NCBI GenBank assembly: GCA_949752795.1
Contig: OX457057.1
Span: 5,260,632 to 5,324,631 of the forward strand
Source of the DNA: Hyperoodon ampullatus
Taxonomy: Eukaryota > Chordata > Mammalia > Artiodactyla > Ziphiidae
Length of the DNA: 64,000 nt
Direction: 5' to 3'
Part shown: piece by piece, positions 11,436-23,566 of the stretch
Layout: every line of letters starts with the position of its first letter
Numbering within the stretch: position 1 is the first letter of the stretch
Notes under the pieces: generated by a model
The model's database searches: none
What the model saw: only the letters and a program-made list of their open reading frames with translations
What the model was told of the DNA's origin: nothing
Made by a program: the position numbers and the translations under genes

Positions 11436-12012
11436 TCCAAATTCCCAGTTTCCTCATCACTATTCCTCATTGGCTTCCAAAACACCTGGATCCCCAGAAG
11501 ATGTGTTCTTGGTCCACAGGGTGCTGAGGACGAAGGGTTTAAGATACAGTACTGAGCACCCAAGCCTGGGTCCAAGTCAAGACTGGGGATCGGGAAAGCC
11601 TTTAGGAGAAGGGATGGGCCCCCTTCTGGCCACTGGGCTGCTCTTCCTCATAACTCGAACCAGTCAAAGAGGAAAGAACCCCTACCTCACTGGGCCTCCA
11701 GCCCAGGACCCTGGCTCCCTCAGGCCACCAGGGACTGTGGAAGGCCTGGATGCCCCTTGCCATCCACTTCCGGGGTTGGGAGTTCGTCCTCCAACACTCT
11801 GAATACCCTGCATGACCTGCCTTAGCTCTGATTTCAAGTCCTTTACGAGCCTCTCATATTCCCATGTCAACCTCCTCTTAGGGATAACAAGTTATGTTCA
11901 TTTGCTCCCACAATGAACTGCCCTTTTCCATTTGTCCTGAAGCTACAGCTTTCAAGCTTCCAGGATATTCTCACTCTGGTGATAAGGGTCTGTGTGCTCA
12001 CTCTCCCTGTGT

Positions 12013-12259
12013 AGGGTTGCCAGATTTAGCGTGTATGCACACACACACACATACACACACGCACACACACAACACACACCCATACACATACATGAGAGAC
12101 AGATGCCCAGTTACATTTTAACTTGAGTGAAACAAAACAAAAAAAAGATTTTTTAGTCCACGTATGTTCCATGCAATTTTGGGGATATGCTTATACTAAA
12201 ATTTTATCTGTTGCTTCTCTGAAGCTCACATTTAGTCCTGTATTTTATCTAGCCACCCT
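12013..12259. mobile_element. Palindromic TIR element carrying a CA microsatellite
   Basis: The left end AGGGTTGCCAGAT and right end ATCTAGCCACCCT are imperfect inverted repeats. The interior 'gcccagttacattttaact', 'ttttttagtcc' and 'gtcctgtattttatct' matches a common mammalian palindromic DNA transposon whose family name I do not assign. A CA/CACA-rich expansion occupies 12036-12092 inside the left half. Confidence 0.7.
12036..12092. repeat. (CA)n microsatellite, interrupted
   Basis: CA dinucleotides with AT, GC and CC interruptions over about 57 bp, located in the left half of the palindromic element. Confidence 0.95.
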
Positions 12260-13865
12260 CCCACCATCAGAGCAGTTTCCTGGGAGTCTTTGCAGACAGA
12301 GATTTGGCTGCTTGGGTATTGGTCTCACTGAAGACTTGTGGAACTGAGTTGGTTTCTCTCCAGACGCGTTATTGATGCAGGAACCATAAAAACCAGGACA
12401 GATACTGGCCCCGGCTTAGGAAAGAAAGCCTTCGTGGCAGTTAGCTAGTGAAGCCACGTGTGGCCAGGCCTGGGCCCCTCCTGCCCTCTCTGGGAAGTGA
12501 GTCGTGGGAACCTTGTCTCCCACTAGGTCTGCTGGAGCCCAGGTTCCATGCCCTTATAGGTCGCTGCCTCGAGGAATGCAGGCCTCTTGCCAGTGGTGTT
12601 TGGAAAGCAGCTTGTTAGTGAAAGAGGTGCCAGGAAGATTTCGAAAGAAACACGTTTGTAATTTCTGCCTTCCTCATATCTCTGGTAGATTACAACACGG
12701 AAAATACTTTGCAGTTTCCTTTTAAGCTTGATTGCAGCCTTCTTGAGCTAGAAACTCCCCGTGAAGGTGGAGCCACAGAATGCCAACTTGGTATGCTGAG
12801 CTTGTATTTAATTATTATCATAGCAGTCTCTTAATATCATTGCAGATTAGCCCACGAGGACATGAATGGAAATTTTAGCATATTCAATTACAACGGAAAC
12901 CCTTGAGCACCATTTTCAAAATTCACCCAGGGCCTTCCTCTGTTTGGACCTCCACATACAGCAGGCACAGAGATAGACATTACCCAGGCCACACAACCTT
13001 GATTTTGTAAGCATAATTTGTGGCCTCGTCTGGAAGGTGGGGATGCCTTTTAAGAACATGATATATCTCCTACCCCGCCTTAGTAAATGACCCGATGTGG
13101 TTGTTTGCATTGGGTAAAGGATGTCTCTGGCCTTCACTTGACGGAATAGTAAATTATCGATCTCCTGCACATCTTTCAATTCCCTAACATTGCTGGAGAA
13201 ATGTACTTCTGCCATCGGTAGCTGCGGCTTGTCTCTGATGGGGCAGTTGGTGCTCAGAGGGTATGAATCTCCAGCCTTGTCCTAGAAGAGTCACACCTGG
13301 CCCCCCTTAGTTGACACCAACACAGGGAAGGTATCGTGGCTTGCAGAGTAATCAGGCCCGCATCGCTCTGTCTGTCCGCTTCCCACAGGCCACAGCAAAA
13401 ACCATGGGGACATAGAGGAGCAGTGAAGGGCTTCTGTGCTGCCAGGAGTGGGGCAGAGAGAAGCATTACTGCATAAATGAAGGATGGAGCAGCCATTCAC
13501 GCAGCTGCTGGGGTGGAGGCTGCTTCGATGGCTGCTGGCTCTTGTCACCTGGTTTCTTGTGCGAGTTTGTTGGGGTTTCTGACTGCTAAGTTGTTCTCCG
13601 CTTGCCCTCCCTGGATGCAAGGCCAGAACTGTAGACGGAAAGCAGGTGATTTCATGAAAGAGCACCTTTCTGGTTCTTGAGTTTTTCTTCCAGAGAGATG
13701 AAATGACCTTGCATTTCCTCTTTGCTCTTCTTAATTCCAGCACCTCGTGATGCTGTGTGCCCTTCAGGGTTTGCCTCTCCTTCTTGTTGCAAAACTCCTG
13801 CAAAAGCCGAGACCTGCACAGACACATATGCAGTCACGTGGCTGCTTGCTCCCCACCATGTGGTC
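12260..13865. other. CAMTA1: Intronic sequence without recognised gene
   Basis: Single-copy-looking DNA. Frames up to 178 codons on the minus strand (13291-13827) have no recognisable family and no conserved splice signals that I can support. The part 12780-12900 is AT-rich. Confidence 0.45.
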
Positions 13866-13867
13866 AG

Positions 13868-14005
13868 TCAGTCAGCAGCACCGGCCCACCTGGGAGCTCA
13901 TTAGAAGGGCAGGTTCTCAGGCCCCGCCCCGCATCTCCTGAATCCAGATCCGCCTTTTGATGTGACCCCCCTCCCCCCATGATGCAGAGGCACGTGCATT
14001 TGGAA
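13868..14005 (+). mobile_element. hAT-type non-autonomous DNA transposon fragment
   Basis: The order 'cacctgggagctcattag', 'ggttctcaggccccgcccc', 'cctgaatccagatc' and 'cacgtgcatttgg' is shared with the copies near 18.95 and 21.9 kb. It matches a common mammalian hAT-derived short repeat. Family name not assigned. Confidence 0.6.
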
Positions 14006-14339
14006 GAGATGGACACATGCCATCCTCTTGCTGTTGGTGGGGTCCTCCCTTGGTGACTCCGTCCCAGGCAGGTGGTTTTTCTAAACTTATCTTAAGAAAA
14101 AAGTAAAGGAAAATTTTACACGTTAGTCTGGTAATTCATTACTTGACTCCCAGCGTCTTTGAAAAATATCTCACTGAAACCTCTGATGTTTGAGCCTGTT
14201 ATTCCTTACTCTACCCTTGGCCGTGAAGGGGAGAGAACAGCAGGTCTCTGGAAGCAGAGCACGCAGCGAGGCTGCCAGCGACTGAGCAGCTGCCTCAGCT
14301 TCTCTCCTCCAGGGGAAGTAGCCCTGCCCTCGCGTTGAT

Positions 14340-14665
14340 CCAATGTCCCCCCTGTAGCCCAGTGCTTGGCATGGTACCTGGTACAGAGTTGGTGCCCAAT
14401 AAACACTTTTTTTTTATTTTATTTATTTTTTTTTTTTGTGGTACGCGGGCCTCTCACTGTTGTGGCCTCTCCCGTTGCGGAGCACAGGCTCCGGATGCGC
14501 AAGGCTCAGCGGCCATGGCTCACGGACCCAGCCACTCCACGGCATGTGGGATCTTCCCAGACCGGGACACGAACCCGTGTCCCCTGCATCGGCAGGCGGA
14601 CTCTCAACCACTGCGCCACCAGGGAAGCCCGTCACTTTTTGAATGAATGAATGAATGAAATGATG
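14340..14665 (+). mobile_element. L2 3' end split by a younger SINE
   Basis: 'agcccagtgcttggcatgg' and 'tggtgcccaataaacac' are the L2 3' terminus. They are interrupted by the SINE at 14412-14632. The L2 terminal simple repeat GAATGAATGAATGAATGAA continues on the far side at 14640-14658. Confidence 0.75.
14412..14632 (-). mobile_element. CHR-type SINE (long cetacean form)
   Basis: The complement of the CHR head ends with 'gccaccagggaagccc' and the body reads gttgcggagcacaggctccg and 'cggcatgtgggatcttccc'. The left side is the T-rich tail. Direct repeats CACTTTTT at 14404-14411 and 14633-14640 fit a target duplication. Confidence 0.9.
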
Positions 14666-14693
14666 TATTTCTTCTGTGACGGGCTGGACAGTA

Positions 14694-15102
14694 CAGGGAT
14701 CCCCCACTTTTCGAAAGTTCAATTTACACCATGTCGCTTTTACAAAAGACCTACGTTCGCACCTGTTTTCACTAACCGAAAGAAATCCAAAGACAATTTT
14801 CGCTTTTAGGAAAAAAGGCGAAAATAGTGTTCAGTGTTGGTTTTGCAGCAGCTGAGGTAGAAGAGACTGCACCCCGAGCAGAAGGAGTGACCCCACCAAG
14901 CTCCTTCCCCCAGGACCACACTCAGCACCTCAGCATCCAGTCACCAGAGCTGTGGCCTGGGTCTGAGCATCTGTGCTTTATCTCCATTTATTTTGTGCTT
15001 TTCTTACGTGTGTCCTAAGGTAACTGCTTCTTTGCCTTATACCATTTCAACTTACAAAAGGTTTCATAGGAATGCTTTACTTTCGGATAACAGGGAAACC
15101 TG
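14694..15102. mobile_element. Tc1/mariner-like non-autonomous transposon
   Basis: Imperfect terminal inverted repeats (CAGGGATCCCCC...TTTTCGAAAGT on the left; complement of the right end CAGGTTTCCCTG...TATCCGAAAGT) are flanked by TA at 14692-14693 and 15103-15104. TA duplication and TIRs are hallmarks of Tc1/mariner-type elements such as Tigger-derived MITEs. There is no transposase frame, so it is a 409-bp non-autonomous copy. Confidence 0.75.
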
Positions 15103-15285
15103 TAAATAGTTTCAGTTTTGCTGGCCAGAGGTCTCCATGGCAACTACTGTAACGTGAAAGCAGCCATAGGCTATGTAATTAAGGAATGGGTGTGACTGTG
15201 TTCCAATAAAACTTTATTTACAAAGACAGGCTGGGGTCCAGATTTGGACCGTGGATGTAGTTTTCCGATCTCCATTCTAGGTTAC
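15103..15285 (-). mobile_element. Diverged hAT-like MITE, right part
   Basis: 'gaaagcagccataggctatg', 'gtgttccaataaaactttat' and 'agatttggaccgtggatgt' are diagnostic of a common mammalian hAT-type short element. Its left part ('gggctggacag' up to TA) continues on the other side of the TIR element at 14694-15102, so that element probably inserted into this one. Confidence 0.65.
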
Positions 15286-18200
15286 AGCAGCAGGTTCTAG
15301 AAGGAGCAGGGGGCTATGGGGACTGGTGAGAGATGGCAGGGGATGATCAAGGACTGGCCACCAAACCCTCTTATGGACTTGAATCTGAGCACTGGTGTGT
15401 CCTAGGATTCATGTTTGCAACCTGACGGTATTCACACTTAGCTTATAATTCTGCAAGGAATTAACAGTTTTTTGCACAACACGCCGACGGTCACATTAGT
15501 GTTGTTAGTTGTGTTTGTCTTGGCGAAGTTAGGGTCTCTCCTTTCTCTTGACTTTTGGTGGCAATCTGGCGTATTTTGCGGGGCATGGGATAATTGTTCT
15601 CCATCTGAAGAAACTAGGCAGAGCCTCCTGCAACAATCAGCTTGGGGGTGAACGCTGGGAAGCGTCCTGTCTCTCCCATGAGCCCAAGACACTGCTCCAT
15701 GGCGCTGCAGAGAAGGCGGGCAAGTCCCAGTGATGCGCTCTGAGCTCCCTTGTCCAGGGACAGCTGAGCCAATGGTGTGTGGCCTTGCTGAGACCAGGTG
15801 GGTTAAAGGATCAGGATCTCGCGGAAGAGAGAAAGGCGGTACCGCCTGCATCTTTGGGCTCAGAGTGCTTTGAAAGCAGCCTGGATGTGTTTGACGTGCC
15901 AACGTCCCCCTAGAACAGAGGCCGTGGGGAGGGTGCAGACGGTATTTGTCCATGTTTAAGTACTTACATGACAGCATGAGAAGACCAGGGACTTTCTCTT
16001 TCATCTTGGATCCCACGATTTACATACAGGTTTCTGATGAATGCAAGAGGTAGACATTTATTACAAAAGTGTAAGAAATGTTGACTCTTCCCGAATTGAT
16101 TATTTAGAATTTATTTTATTAAATATTCGAGGTGGCGTGTGATAAACTGAACCCCTGCTGGTTTGCAGCCTAATGATTCATGTATCTGTGGCAGTGATAA
16201 GGAAATCAAAGACTCGATTTGCCATTTCAGGGGAAGAATATGGATTATTATTAAATCCAGAATGGGCCTCTTGAGAAGCCTTCCTTAAGGGAACACATGT
16301 ATCAATAATTTCTTCTTCATACTAGAATCCTAATGTTTATGGAAACATAAATTCTAAGCAAGTGGCTGTGGGTTTTTTCCCTCCCTTTGCCTCCTTCCAT
16401 CCTTTCCTTACAGATGATCTGCTTTATCCCTCAGTTAGTGTCTAGTGTTTACAGTCCTTTAACGTCTGCATCTTTGTTTTCCCATTTCTAATTCTTAATG
16501 CCAAAAAGCTCGGCTGAGGTCTATGTATTTCAGCACATGAGATGCTGGTGGAGACCAAGATAGCGCCCCCTTTGCTTGAAATTTCCTAAAAGGTTTGATA
16601 AATCTTGGAGGGGACTGTGAATGCGTATTAGACCTCAGAACTCCGATGGGTTGTAGGATGTTACCCTGAACCCATTCTTGCAGAAGCCAGCAGGCAGCCA
16701 TGCTTATCTGGTGGGTTGCATCTGTAGGACAGCAGGTGGGAAGCCCTGGGACTCCGCCCCTTATTAGGTGACAGGGGCCCGGGGAGGGTTAGCAGGCACT
16801 GCTGAAGGCAGCGCAGGTGTGGCCATCCAGCCGTCCCTGCAGGACAGGTAAGGCAGAAGGAGCTCCCAGGTGACATGCAGCCAGGAGGACAAGTCCACAC
16901 GCCTTATGGTGTCATTTCGAAGGTATTAGCATTGTCTCGAGTTTCAAAATACTCCATGACTTCTTTCTCTTTCCAAAATATTAGACACATGGTTCAATAC
17001 CATCATCTTTTCTGTAGGAGACTGTGGGAAAAGAAATTGGGAAACCCCAAGAAGCCTGATTTTCCTCCGATTCCTTCCGTGCACCGCAGTGCAGCCGAAA
17101 CGCAAGCTTAGCCCTTTCTCTGCTGTGACGCCCTGACTCTGATATTTTACTTAAACCCCTCATTTTGCTGTGTGTTTTTATACATGGAATTAGACCTAAT
17201 GGTCAATATAATGCCGTATTAGGTTCCGTTTCCCCAAAGAATCCACACTGAACTGCTCAGCAGTTATTTCTCCCAAACAGGATCTGCTTGGCTTTCCCCG
17301 GGAATAATCAGTCCGGGAGGAAGTGAGTTTGCTGCTGACCTTTAATTCCTTAATTGCTGTGAAATAGTTGAAAGAGTCTTCCGTGACAGCCCCCACCTAA
17401 GGGTGGGCGTAATGAAGTTCCCCTGGTCTCTTTACAGCGGGGCTGGGTTTGGTTGCTCTGTTCTCATCTAGTTCCCTGCCCCCGGACCCTGACCCCTCAG
17501 CACTCCCCTGATGAGGGTGGCGGTTTGGACGATGCTCCTGAGTCCCTGTTTGTCTGTCAGCTTCCGTCTCTCCAGCACCGAGCACTGTGGGGACTCAGTT
17601 CATATTTCCCAAACGACGGCAATGAACGTGGAGGGGAGCCAACCCATCGATTTCAGGTTCCCAATGGGGGCGGTGGTCTCCCCGATGCCTGAACCGAGTC
17701 TGCCATTCCCACGGGGTTGGGGTCAAGTGCGGCAGCCTCATGCTGGCTTGAAGAACCCTCACATTTGCCTTTTCCTGAGAGGCGGTTAAGTAAACGTCAT
17801 GGAAGTAGCTTCCCTCCCAAATGAATGAACACCTTCAGACGTGACATGAAATGTTTGGAAATGCAACGCAGCACGGCATTTTGGCCGCATATATATTTTT
17901 TGCCTTTCACAACACCTGGCAATAAAATTTTCTGGCTAAATGCCAGATGAGTGTGCGTCTCATTATGTATAGTAACTTGGTCTATAACTTTTTTAAGCCC
18001 TCCAGATGGAAGCACGGGATAAATCTGGAGAGCTGGAGAAGGGAAATGAAAATAAATGCACTAAGAAATAAAGAATCTGTTTTTTATACTTTCTTTTGCA
18101 AATAGTGTTTGCAATGACATATTGTGAATGGACTGAATTGTAACCAAAACAGAAATGAAACAGAGCCCTGGGGTAGGAAGAGCAATTGTTACATTTACTG

Positions 18201-18935
18201 TAACTGATATAATGCAAAGGAACGCTTTTTACACTCAATTAGTTTGCACGTTGTGTTGGACACAAACCAGAATGTAGAACATTTTTGGGTTTTGTTTTAC
18301 ATGATTAAGGGAGTGAGATGAAATGAATTCAGTAAATTACCCTCCTTTCCTGTTTGGTCTGCGATATTTTTGGTTTCTTTTTCTCCACCCCTGGTACTGA
18401 ATGAATGGGGGGGGGGGTGGGGGGAGCAGGGGCCCCCCAACCTCTGTTCCCAAACAAGATGGTCCTTCCAAAGATCAGTGGGTTTTCAACAGAGGTCCTT
18501 CCTCTACCTTAGGGCCATCTTTGGCTGCATAAACAAGGTTACCAATCAGAGCTATTTACATTTGGTGTTTGATCGTATTTTGTGCTTTGACTATCAGAAA
18601 AGGATAGCGAGCGTGATAGAGGCTAACAGATGTTAGCAAGCGTTTAGGCAGCAGAAGTATTTCCAAGGCTGTGTATTTCAAGATCCTTGTTTAATTTATT
18701 TTGCTTAATTATCCTTTCTTGCATTTTTAATGCTCCTAATATGATAATACTAAGAATTGCAGTATGTGATTATGTATTGCTCATTTTAATATATGCTAGA
18801 TGCGAGGGGAAATGTGGGTTGATGTCGGGAACAGATAGACTTGGGGGACCCAGCCCTGTGCCTTCCTGAGTTCAGCTCCGTCTCCTGCAGGAGGGGTCCA
18901 GGAAGGGACTGGGTCTTCTCTGCAAATGATGTAGA
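15286..18935. other. CAMTA1: Long intronic stretch with few repeats
   Basis: About 3.6 kb with no recognised transposable element or exon. AT-rich blocks at 16080-16380 and 17800-18340 contain many TAAT/ATTA cores and could be conserved non-coding elements. A G-run lies at 18407-18432. Repeat-poor stretches of this length inside a repeat-rich intron are compatible with regulatory constraint, but only alignment could tell. Confidence 0.5.
18407..18432 (+). repeat. G-rich tract, quadruplex-capable
   Basis: Runs of 11, 6 and 4 guanines separated by 1-4 bases. At least four G3 runs with short loops can be drawn. Confidence 0.8.
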
Positions 18936-18939
18936 AAAG

Positions 18940-19075
18940 CGTTTCTCAAACTTTAATGTGCATACAAGTCCCCCAAGGATTCTGATTCCGTTGGTCTTGG
19001 TGGGGCCCCGAGATGCTGCATTCAGAGCAAGTTCCCAGGCGGTGGTGAGGCTGCTGGTCCTAAATCATACTTGGA
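18940..19075 (+). mobile_element. hAT-type non-autonomous DNA transposon fragment
   Basis: 'gcgtttctcaaactttaatg', 'ttctgattccgttggtctt', 'ggggccccgagatgctgcat' and 'caagttcccaggcggtg' follow the same order as a common mammalian hAT-derived short repeat. Confidence 0.7.
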
Positions 19076-20975
19076 GTAGTGAAGATGGAAAGACGTCAGG
19101 GAGTGAGAATGATATCGATTGTATCCCACAGGCTGCTGAAAAACTAGTACCCCCTGCTAGTTGAAAATAACTAACACCCACTGACCGAGCCATGCCTGGG
19201 GCACAGGGCAGTTTACGCTGGGCTCAGAAGCTGTGGTCAAGGGCCCTGGTCCAACTCCCATCTTTTCAAAAGATCATCTTTAGTTTTATATGTGCAAAAG
19301 GAAAGCCACACCTGTGGTGAACTCAGTGATTCTGTGTTTTATATTCAAAACCACAAATACTAATAAGAAAACAAAGGGAGAAACTTGTTAGGTATAATAT
19401 CCAATTATAATTATTTTTACTCCAAAAGGCATGTCAAATAAATAATGCAGTGTATGTTACTTCTAGAAAATGCAGCAGCATTAGTTAATTTACATAAATT
19501 ATACAACTCATTATCTTTGTTTATAAAAAGCCTTAGCAATATTTTGGCTTATGGATCTAAAAGGGGAAAAAAAAATCTCAGATTTCAGTTCAGTGTAATT
19601 TTCCTTTCCTGCACAGTCACCTTTTTATTTATTTACAGAAAGAGCATCTGTTTGACAGATCCCCTTAGGATTACTGCCCTTTCCTCATGATGAATGGAAT
19701 GCATTAAGTCTTAGTTTTGTTTATAAAAAGCCAAATAAATACAAGTGAGTTAATCCAAGCATCCAGAGAGAACCCTGAGCGGCAGTTGTGGTTTCCTCTG
19801 CCTGCTTTGTCCGATGCCGACACCGACACGCACGCCTGCAGGGTGGGTAGGGGGCTGCGGGGACCAGGGAGCAGGGTTTCCAAGCCTCCTTCTCGTCTTC
19901 TCTGCCGGTACGTTCTCCATTCTCCGGCAGCTTGGGTTGGGTGCCGGCATGCCGCCTGTGAGCAGCTGGACCCTTCCTGGTGTGTGGTCCAAACCAGGAC
20001 CTGGGTGTCACCCCTGAGCACCTGAAATGCGCCTGGTCCCAACTGCAACATGCTGGATGTGTAAAACACACACTGCATTTCCGAGACTTAGCGTGAAAAA
20101 AAAAAAAACATGTCAAACAACCCATTCATATTTCTATTGATTACATGTTGAAATATTTAAAATATATTGGCCAAATAAAATATATCATTAAAATTAGTTT
20201 TTACCAGTTTCTTTTTACTGCTTTACCACTGCTACCAGGCAATTTAAAATGTGGTTTATATTGTCTCTCCACTGGGCAGCTCTGGGGCTATCCTATACTA
20301 ACCAAGAGGCTGGGCCCTAGATTAATTTTGAGCACGCTCATTGTTTAGACTCTGCTTCTGTTCTTCTGCCGGAGCTGCATCAGACTTTGACTCGTAATCA
20401 GAAACTTGGGATGCAATGCAGTAGAAAGGGTCGGTCTTGTTTGATGGTGTGGCTGGAGATTTGAGGGACACGTGGGAGAAAAACTGATAAAAGAAAATTG
20501 AGCTCTTTTCTTTCAATGGCGCTTTGGTGCTTCTAGCTTAAATATTAAAGCCTTCGCCTGTGGATGGAGGAGCCCAGCTCCCAGGCTGTTTCAAGTGGAA
20601 AATGATGAATCCTAACTTCTCTTGCTCATGCAGGCCCATCAGAAGGGCCAGAGAAAAGGTCTGCCCCACGGCACGTCTGCAGAACCAAGGCGCACATGCC
20701 AGAGGAGGGAGTGATAGACACCATTTCATTCACAGGGAAACCCGGGCCCTGCCATGCACCAGGATGTCTGGACTTATGGCATCAGCATGTTCAGAATATA
20801 ACCCAACACCAGAAGGCTTCTGGCTGAGCCCACTGTGTGGTTCACTGCAGGCACAGCCTAGGTCCCTGAAGCCCCAGGCACACCCCTGCCGGGTTCAGGT
20901 GAAGCTCTTTGCCTTCATAGCATTTGGGAGGTTAGAGACAAAGTGATTTCTGTCACTTTTTAGTTGTTGATTAAT
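19076..20975. other. CAMTA1: Intronic sequence without recognised gene
   Basis: The parts 19300-19740 and 20100-20250 are AT-rich. An A-run lies at 20096-20108. The 100-134-codon frames near 19.7-20.1 kb overlap on both strands with no recognisable family. Confidence 0.5.
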
Positions 20976-20984
20976 GATGCAATT

Positions 20985-21545
20985 CTTCCATCATCCACCC
21001 ATCCATTCAAGAAACATTATTATAAGCCCTCTGTGCCAGGCACTTGGCTGGGCACTGGGGATACAGTAAGGCAGAAAGCAGATACATTCTCTGCCCTCTC
21101 AAAGCCCCCCCAACTTAGTGGGGTGGGGACAGACACGGCAGAGTAAGCAGTTAAGGACCTCAGGACCCACCCCCGCCGAGAAGTGCTGGGGGTGACAAAC
21201 AAAGCCCGTGCCAGGTGGAGAATAATGAGTGGGCCCTGGCCTTCGGTGGTCCAGGGGCCTCAATGAGGCAGGAACAGTCAACCCATGACTTAAAGCACAA
21301 AGGGCCATTGCTGTGAAGATCTGGGGCAGGGCATCCTCAGACAGGACAGCGTGACGCCCCAAGGCTGGAAGGACCTTGGTTTTCTCCTGACGGAAAGGGA
21401 CCAGTGTGCTTGGGGAGCAGTGGACAGGGTGGCGTGAGGTGTGGCTGGAGGGGCTGGAGCCAGGTCGCATGGAGGTTCAGCTGCGGTAAGGATTTTGGAT
21501 TCTGTTCTAAGGGTCATAAGAAGTCACTCGTGGGATTTTAGGAGG
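20985..21545 (-). mobile_element. L2 LINE fragment
   Basis: Complement of the L2 3' region in order: 'ccattcaagaaacattatta', 'gtgccaggcacttggctgg', 'ggggatacagtaaggcag', then 'aaggattttggattctgttc' and 'taagaagtcactcgtgg'. Diverged. Confidence 0.65.
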
Positions 21546-21574
21546 GTCTGGGAGGCAGTGGGGAAAGTCCTGGC

Positions 21575-21660
21575 TGGGTAACTTGGCCCTGGGCCGAGGG
21601 ATGCTGGGCGTGTCACCTAATCCCTTGGGGGTTGGTTTCTTCATCTACAAAATGGAAAGG
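21575..21660 (-). repeat. MIR-like SINE fragment
   Basis: 'gtcacctaatccc' and 'tttcttcatctacaaaatgg' match the complement strand of MIR. Confidence 0.5.
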
Positions 21661-21889
21661 CTGAGGGAGGGGAAGGGAAGTTGGCCAGAGCCTTCTCCAA
21701 ATAGGAAGTTTTCTTCCTGCTTAAAATTGCCGTGATTCAGAGAGAGCTCGGTCTTTCCCCCTCCTGGAGTCGAGGGACCTTCTTGCCCCCCATGGCTGAT
21801 CCTGGAGGGCCTGCCAGACGCTGACATTGCCATCAGCTTCCATGTTTGTGAGTTCTTTGGCTTCATAAGATTCAAGAAGACAGAGTGAT

Positions 21890-22010
21890 CCTGGGCTCTG
21901 CATCGGAGTCACTGTGGGCTGCCAAGGTTCTAATTGGTAGTCTGGGGTGGGGTCTGGGCATTTGTGATTTTTAAAGGCTTCCCAAGTGATTGATTCCACA
22001 TATCAGCCTG
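21890..22010 (+). mobile_element. hAT-type non-autonomous DNA transposon fragment
   Basis: 'tctgggctctgcatcggag', 'tagtctggggtggggtctg', 'ggcatttgtgatttttaaag' and 'ttcccaagtgattgattcc' follow the same order as the copies near 13.9 and 18.95 kb. Confidence 0.6.
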
Positions 22011-23095
22011 TTTGGAGACTCCCTGGGGATTGGACCTCTATGAGGGGACAAAGCGAGCCCCTGTAGCCAGATGCCTGAGACACACAGGGTCTCCTGGGAC
22101 ACCCCATCCACCACCAAGTTTAAATATCTAGACTTATCATCAGACCAAAGGTCTTAGTTCAGAAATTATAATCGCATCACTTTGTATAAAGGGAATTGTA
22201 TACAACCCACAGACTAAATAAACCCATGGTGGAGTGAGGGTCTTTCTGATAGGTTTCTGTCTCACACTGACAAGTTATTTGCTAAGAAGACAAAGGAATA
22301 GGTTGTCAGGAGTGCAGCTAATGAGGATTTGGGATTTTGGGGGTTATGACACAACCAGTGAGGAACATTTCCAATGCATCTTCCTACCCCCTTCCCACCC
22401 CCACCGTGAATAAGCAAGGTGAGTGTCTGCAAGAAGCTTAATAACCCAAGGATGGAGCCAAGTGCCAATCCCATTTCCTCTTGTTCATCTCTAAAAATGC
22501 CCCGAGATCTCTAATGGCAGTGACAAAGATTGGTAGCAAACTTACCATCTCAACAAAACCAACTACATCCCTGGACAAAATGTGTGAAACAATGGTTGTC
22601 AGACACTGGACAACAGACAGTGCAGGACTGGGATACCTGAAGGGAGTAAATAGATAAGAGGAGCTCTGGATTTCTGGATGGAGCCTTTTCCAGTAGGGTG
22701 GGGATGGGGGGTGAGTGGCATGCCAAACATGGCAGTCTAGCTGAGTTGAGGAGATTGAGCTCAGAGGTTGGGGAAGTCAAGGAAACTGGAATTTATAGGA
22801 CAGAGTACTGGAAAGAGGAGAGATAAGCAGAGGAGGAGGTCAGAAATCTTCATAGTAGGTCCCCTTGAGGCTATAGCTAAATATTAAGCTGAGTGTGTAT
22901 AAGGTGAAACGCCATGAAGTTTGTCTAAAAGCAACCACTGAAAGCTGTAAGCTAAAAATTCTCAGAGTTCACACAGAACTGGGAGGTGTTCAAATTTGGA
23001 AGATGCTGTGTGAAGAGATGTTATAGAACACCTGAGGCATTCAATAGAGACCCCAGAAGGTTCACACCTTAATAATAGGGCTAGACTCTCCAGGA
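22011..23095. other. CAMTA1: Intronic sequence, possibly old L1 5' part
   Basis: No exon is recognised. The composition becomes A-rich toward the right and may be the decayed 5' region of the L1 that follows, but I could not fix a boundary. Confidence 0.4.
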
Positions 23096-23566
23096 AGTAA
23101 AGACTACCCTAGACCCACCCTAGCAAAGGCTAAAAACAAACTTCAAAATGAGCAGGTTGACCTGCATGTAACACAAGTGCCTTTTACATAAGAAAACTCA
23201 ATGTTCTTTAAAGTAAGACAGCAAAATACACACTCAACAATATATCATTCCCAATGCCCTGCATTTGATCAAAAATTACTAAACATGTTAGCAAATCAGA
23301 AAACATGACCCATGTTCAGGATAGAAATCAGTGGAAATGAAGCCCCAAATAACATAAATATGGAATTAGAAGACAAGGACTTTAAAACAGTTATTATAAA
23401 TAGCCCCAGTGATTTAAAGGACAAGATGAACAGTGTGAGGAGAGAACCATAAGATAGAAAAAGGAACCAAGTAGAACTTTCAATATTGGAAAATACAATA
23501 TCTAAAGTGAAAATTTCACCAGATGAGTATATTAGTTAAAGATTGATGTATTAAAAAATTACCACA

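Noticed and set aside
13291..13827. 178-codon minus frame as a gene
   Set aside because: It has no recognised family, no intron-exon signals, and low-complexity parts.
14335..14722. Frames around 14.4-14.7 kb
   Set aside because: They lie in a SINE and read the CHR repeat. The same peptide-like text recurs at 23.6, 28.8 and 29.2 kb.
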